DNA of 6,403 nucleotides from Melioribacteraceae bacterium (GTDB lineage Bacteria > Bacteroidota > Ignavibacteria > Ignavibacteriales > Melioribacteraceae), in contig JALSNL010000440.1 of NCBI GenBank assembly GCA_026987055.1, forward strand, positions 1 to 6,403, in the 5' to 3' direction. The notes beneath the pieces were generated by a model, which was given only the letters and a program-made list of their open reading frames with translations, had not been told where the DNA came from and did no database searches. Each line of letters opens with the position of its first letter. Position 1 is the first letter of the stretch. This document shows, piece by piece, positions 5,628 to 6,403 of this stretch. Both the position numbers and the translations under genes were made by a program.

Positions 5628-6403
5628 TTACGTTTGAATTACCCCGACATTAAATTTAGGTAATTCGGGATTATTATTGGCAATTTCAATTGATTTTGAA
5701 ATGTATTCTCTTGTTTTAGCCGGATCTATAATTTCATCAACCCAAAGCCTGGCAGCAGCATAAAGTGCAGAGCTTTTATCTTCGTACGATTTTATAATTT
5801 CGTCAAGTAATTTCTTTTTATCTTCTTCGCCAAATTCTTTTCCTTGCTTTTCCATTTGTCTTACTTTTATATCCAGCAAAACACTGCTGGCTTGCGAGCC
5901 GCCCATAACGGAAATTTTTGCATTCGGATAAGCGTAAATAAATCTGGGATCGTAAGCTTTACCGCACATTGCATAATTTCCGGCTCCGTAACTGTTTCCT
6001 ACAATAATTGTAATTTTAGGCACAACGGAATTTGCAACGGCATTAACCATTTTTGCTCCGTCTTTAATTATACCGCCGTGCTCCGCTTTGCTCCCGACCA
6101 TAAATCCGGTTACATCTTGCAAGAAGACCAAGGGTATTTTCTTTTGGTTACAGTTCATAATAAATCGTGTAGCCTTATTTGCACTATCGGAATAAATTAC
6201 ACCGCCGATTCTCATTTCACCTTCTTCGGTTTTAACAATTTTACGCTGATTGGCTACAATTCCAACCGCCCAGCCGTCGATGCGGGCATAAGCTGTTATT
6301 ATTGATTTTCCGTAACCTGCTTTGTATTCGTCAATTTCGGAATTATCAACTATTCGTGCAATAAGTTCGTAGGTATCGTATTGGTCAATTGTATCTTCGG
6401 GTA
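5628..6403 (-). CDS. Acyl-CoA carboxylase carboxyltransferase (beta) subunit, methylcrotonyl-CoA carboxylase type (5' truncated)
   Basis: The frame is open to the right edge: 62 codons precede the internal Met at 6215, so that Met is not the start. The 257 visible residues are about the C-terminal half of a family usually 510-540 long. This subunit moves the carboxyl group from carboxybiotin to an acyl-CoA in the cytoplasm, in branched-chain amino-acid or propionate/acyl-CoA metabolism. Visible signatures are YARIDGWAVGIVAN (38-51), IPLVFLQDVTGFMVGSKAEH (89-108), GGIIKDGAKMVNAVANSVVP (109-128), IIVGNSYGAGNYAMCGKAYD (132-151), PNAKISVMGG (159-168), and the C-terminus FNVGVIQT. The GNSYGAGNYAMCG motif marks the methylcrotonyl/geranyl-CoA type, as opposed to the GGAYDVM type of propionyl-CoA carboxylase. 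Substrate naming within this type is often unreliable, so I leave the symbol blank. The partner biotin carboxylase/biotin-carrier subunit is not in view and may lie beyond the window on either side of this gene. No terminator T-tract follows. Confidence 0.93.
   Translation of the reverse strand, partial: PEDTIDQYDTYELIARIVDNSEIDEYKAGYGKSIITAYARIDGWAVGIVANQRKIVKTEEGEMRIGGVIYSDSANKATRFIMNCNQKKIPLVFLQDVTGFMVGSKAEHGGIIKDGAKMVNAVANSVVPKITIIVGNSYGAGNYAMCGKAYDPRFIYAYPNAKISVMGGSQASSVLLDIKVRQMEKQGKEFGEEDKKKLLDEIIKSYEDKSSALYAAARLWVDEIIDPAKTREYISKSIEIANNNPELPKFNVGVIQT

Noticed and set aside
5571..5630. Possible extra C-terminal coding sequence or pseudogene after the carboxylase stop
   Set aside because: In-frame reading after TAA gives a short non-family peptide that soon stops, and the protein already ends in the family-typical GVIQT.
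6213..6215. ATG as the start of a 195-residue carboxyltransferase
   Set aside because: The frame continues upstream to the window edge with family-typical sequence (ARIDGWAVGIVAN), so this Met is internal.
5844..6305. Plus-strand frame of about 150 codons opposite the carboxyltransferase
   Set aside because: The minus strand encodes an unmistakable carboxyltransferase over the same bases.

Overview
The window is strongly AT-rich bacterial DNA with short intergenic gaps. It holds five protein-coding genes, two of them cut by the window edges, and three non-coding stretches with visible structure. Gene content fits a motile or chemotactic member of the Bacteroidota/Chlorobi/Ignavibacteria assemblage. 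The clues are a membrane-anchored MutS-family ATPase, a C-terminal GVIQT-type acyl-CoA carboxylase, a surface protein ending in a prealbumin-like domain, start codons mostly without a Shine-Dalgarno, and a chemotaxis receptor with a sigma-28-like promoter (most Bacteroidetes lack such receptors). This placement is inference; no rRNA or other marker gene is present.

Layout, left to right. Positions 1-452 (+) are the 3' end of a gene for a probable surface or outer-membrane protein with a carboxypeptidase-regulatory/prealbumin-like C-terminal domain. Positions 702-2606 (+) encode a complete methyl-accepting chemotaxis protein. It is preceded by a candidate sigma-28 (FliA) promoter and a clear Shine-Dalgarno, and followed by a strong intrinsic terminator. 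That terminator lies inside the 3' coding end of the convergent gene at 2603-4213 (-), and the two stop codons overlap by 4 bases. The convergent gene encodes a short MutS-family ATPase with two transmembrane helices and no mismatch-recognition domain. A 328-bp divergent spacer (4214-4541) then carries nested inverted repeats, including a perfect 8+8 palindrome. Positions 4542-5237 (+) encode an unrecognised secreted protein. A 390-bp convergent spacer (5238-5627) contains a terminator-like hairpin and a roughly 170-bp palindromic element with long terminal inverted repeats. Positions 5628-6403 (-) encode the C-terminal half of an acyl-CoA carboxylase carboxyltransferase subunit of the methylcrotonyl-CoA carboxylase type.

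The genes do not form one pathway: each appears to be its own transcription unit, and neighbours alternate in direction. There is no CRISPR array, tRNA, rRNA, intact transposase or recognisable defence operon. The most unusual items are the terminator shared with a coding sequence, the membrane-bound MutS relative, and the two palindromic intergenic elements, both of which have an outer inverted repeat enclosing two hairpins.
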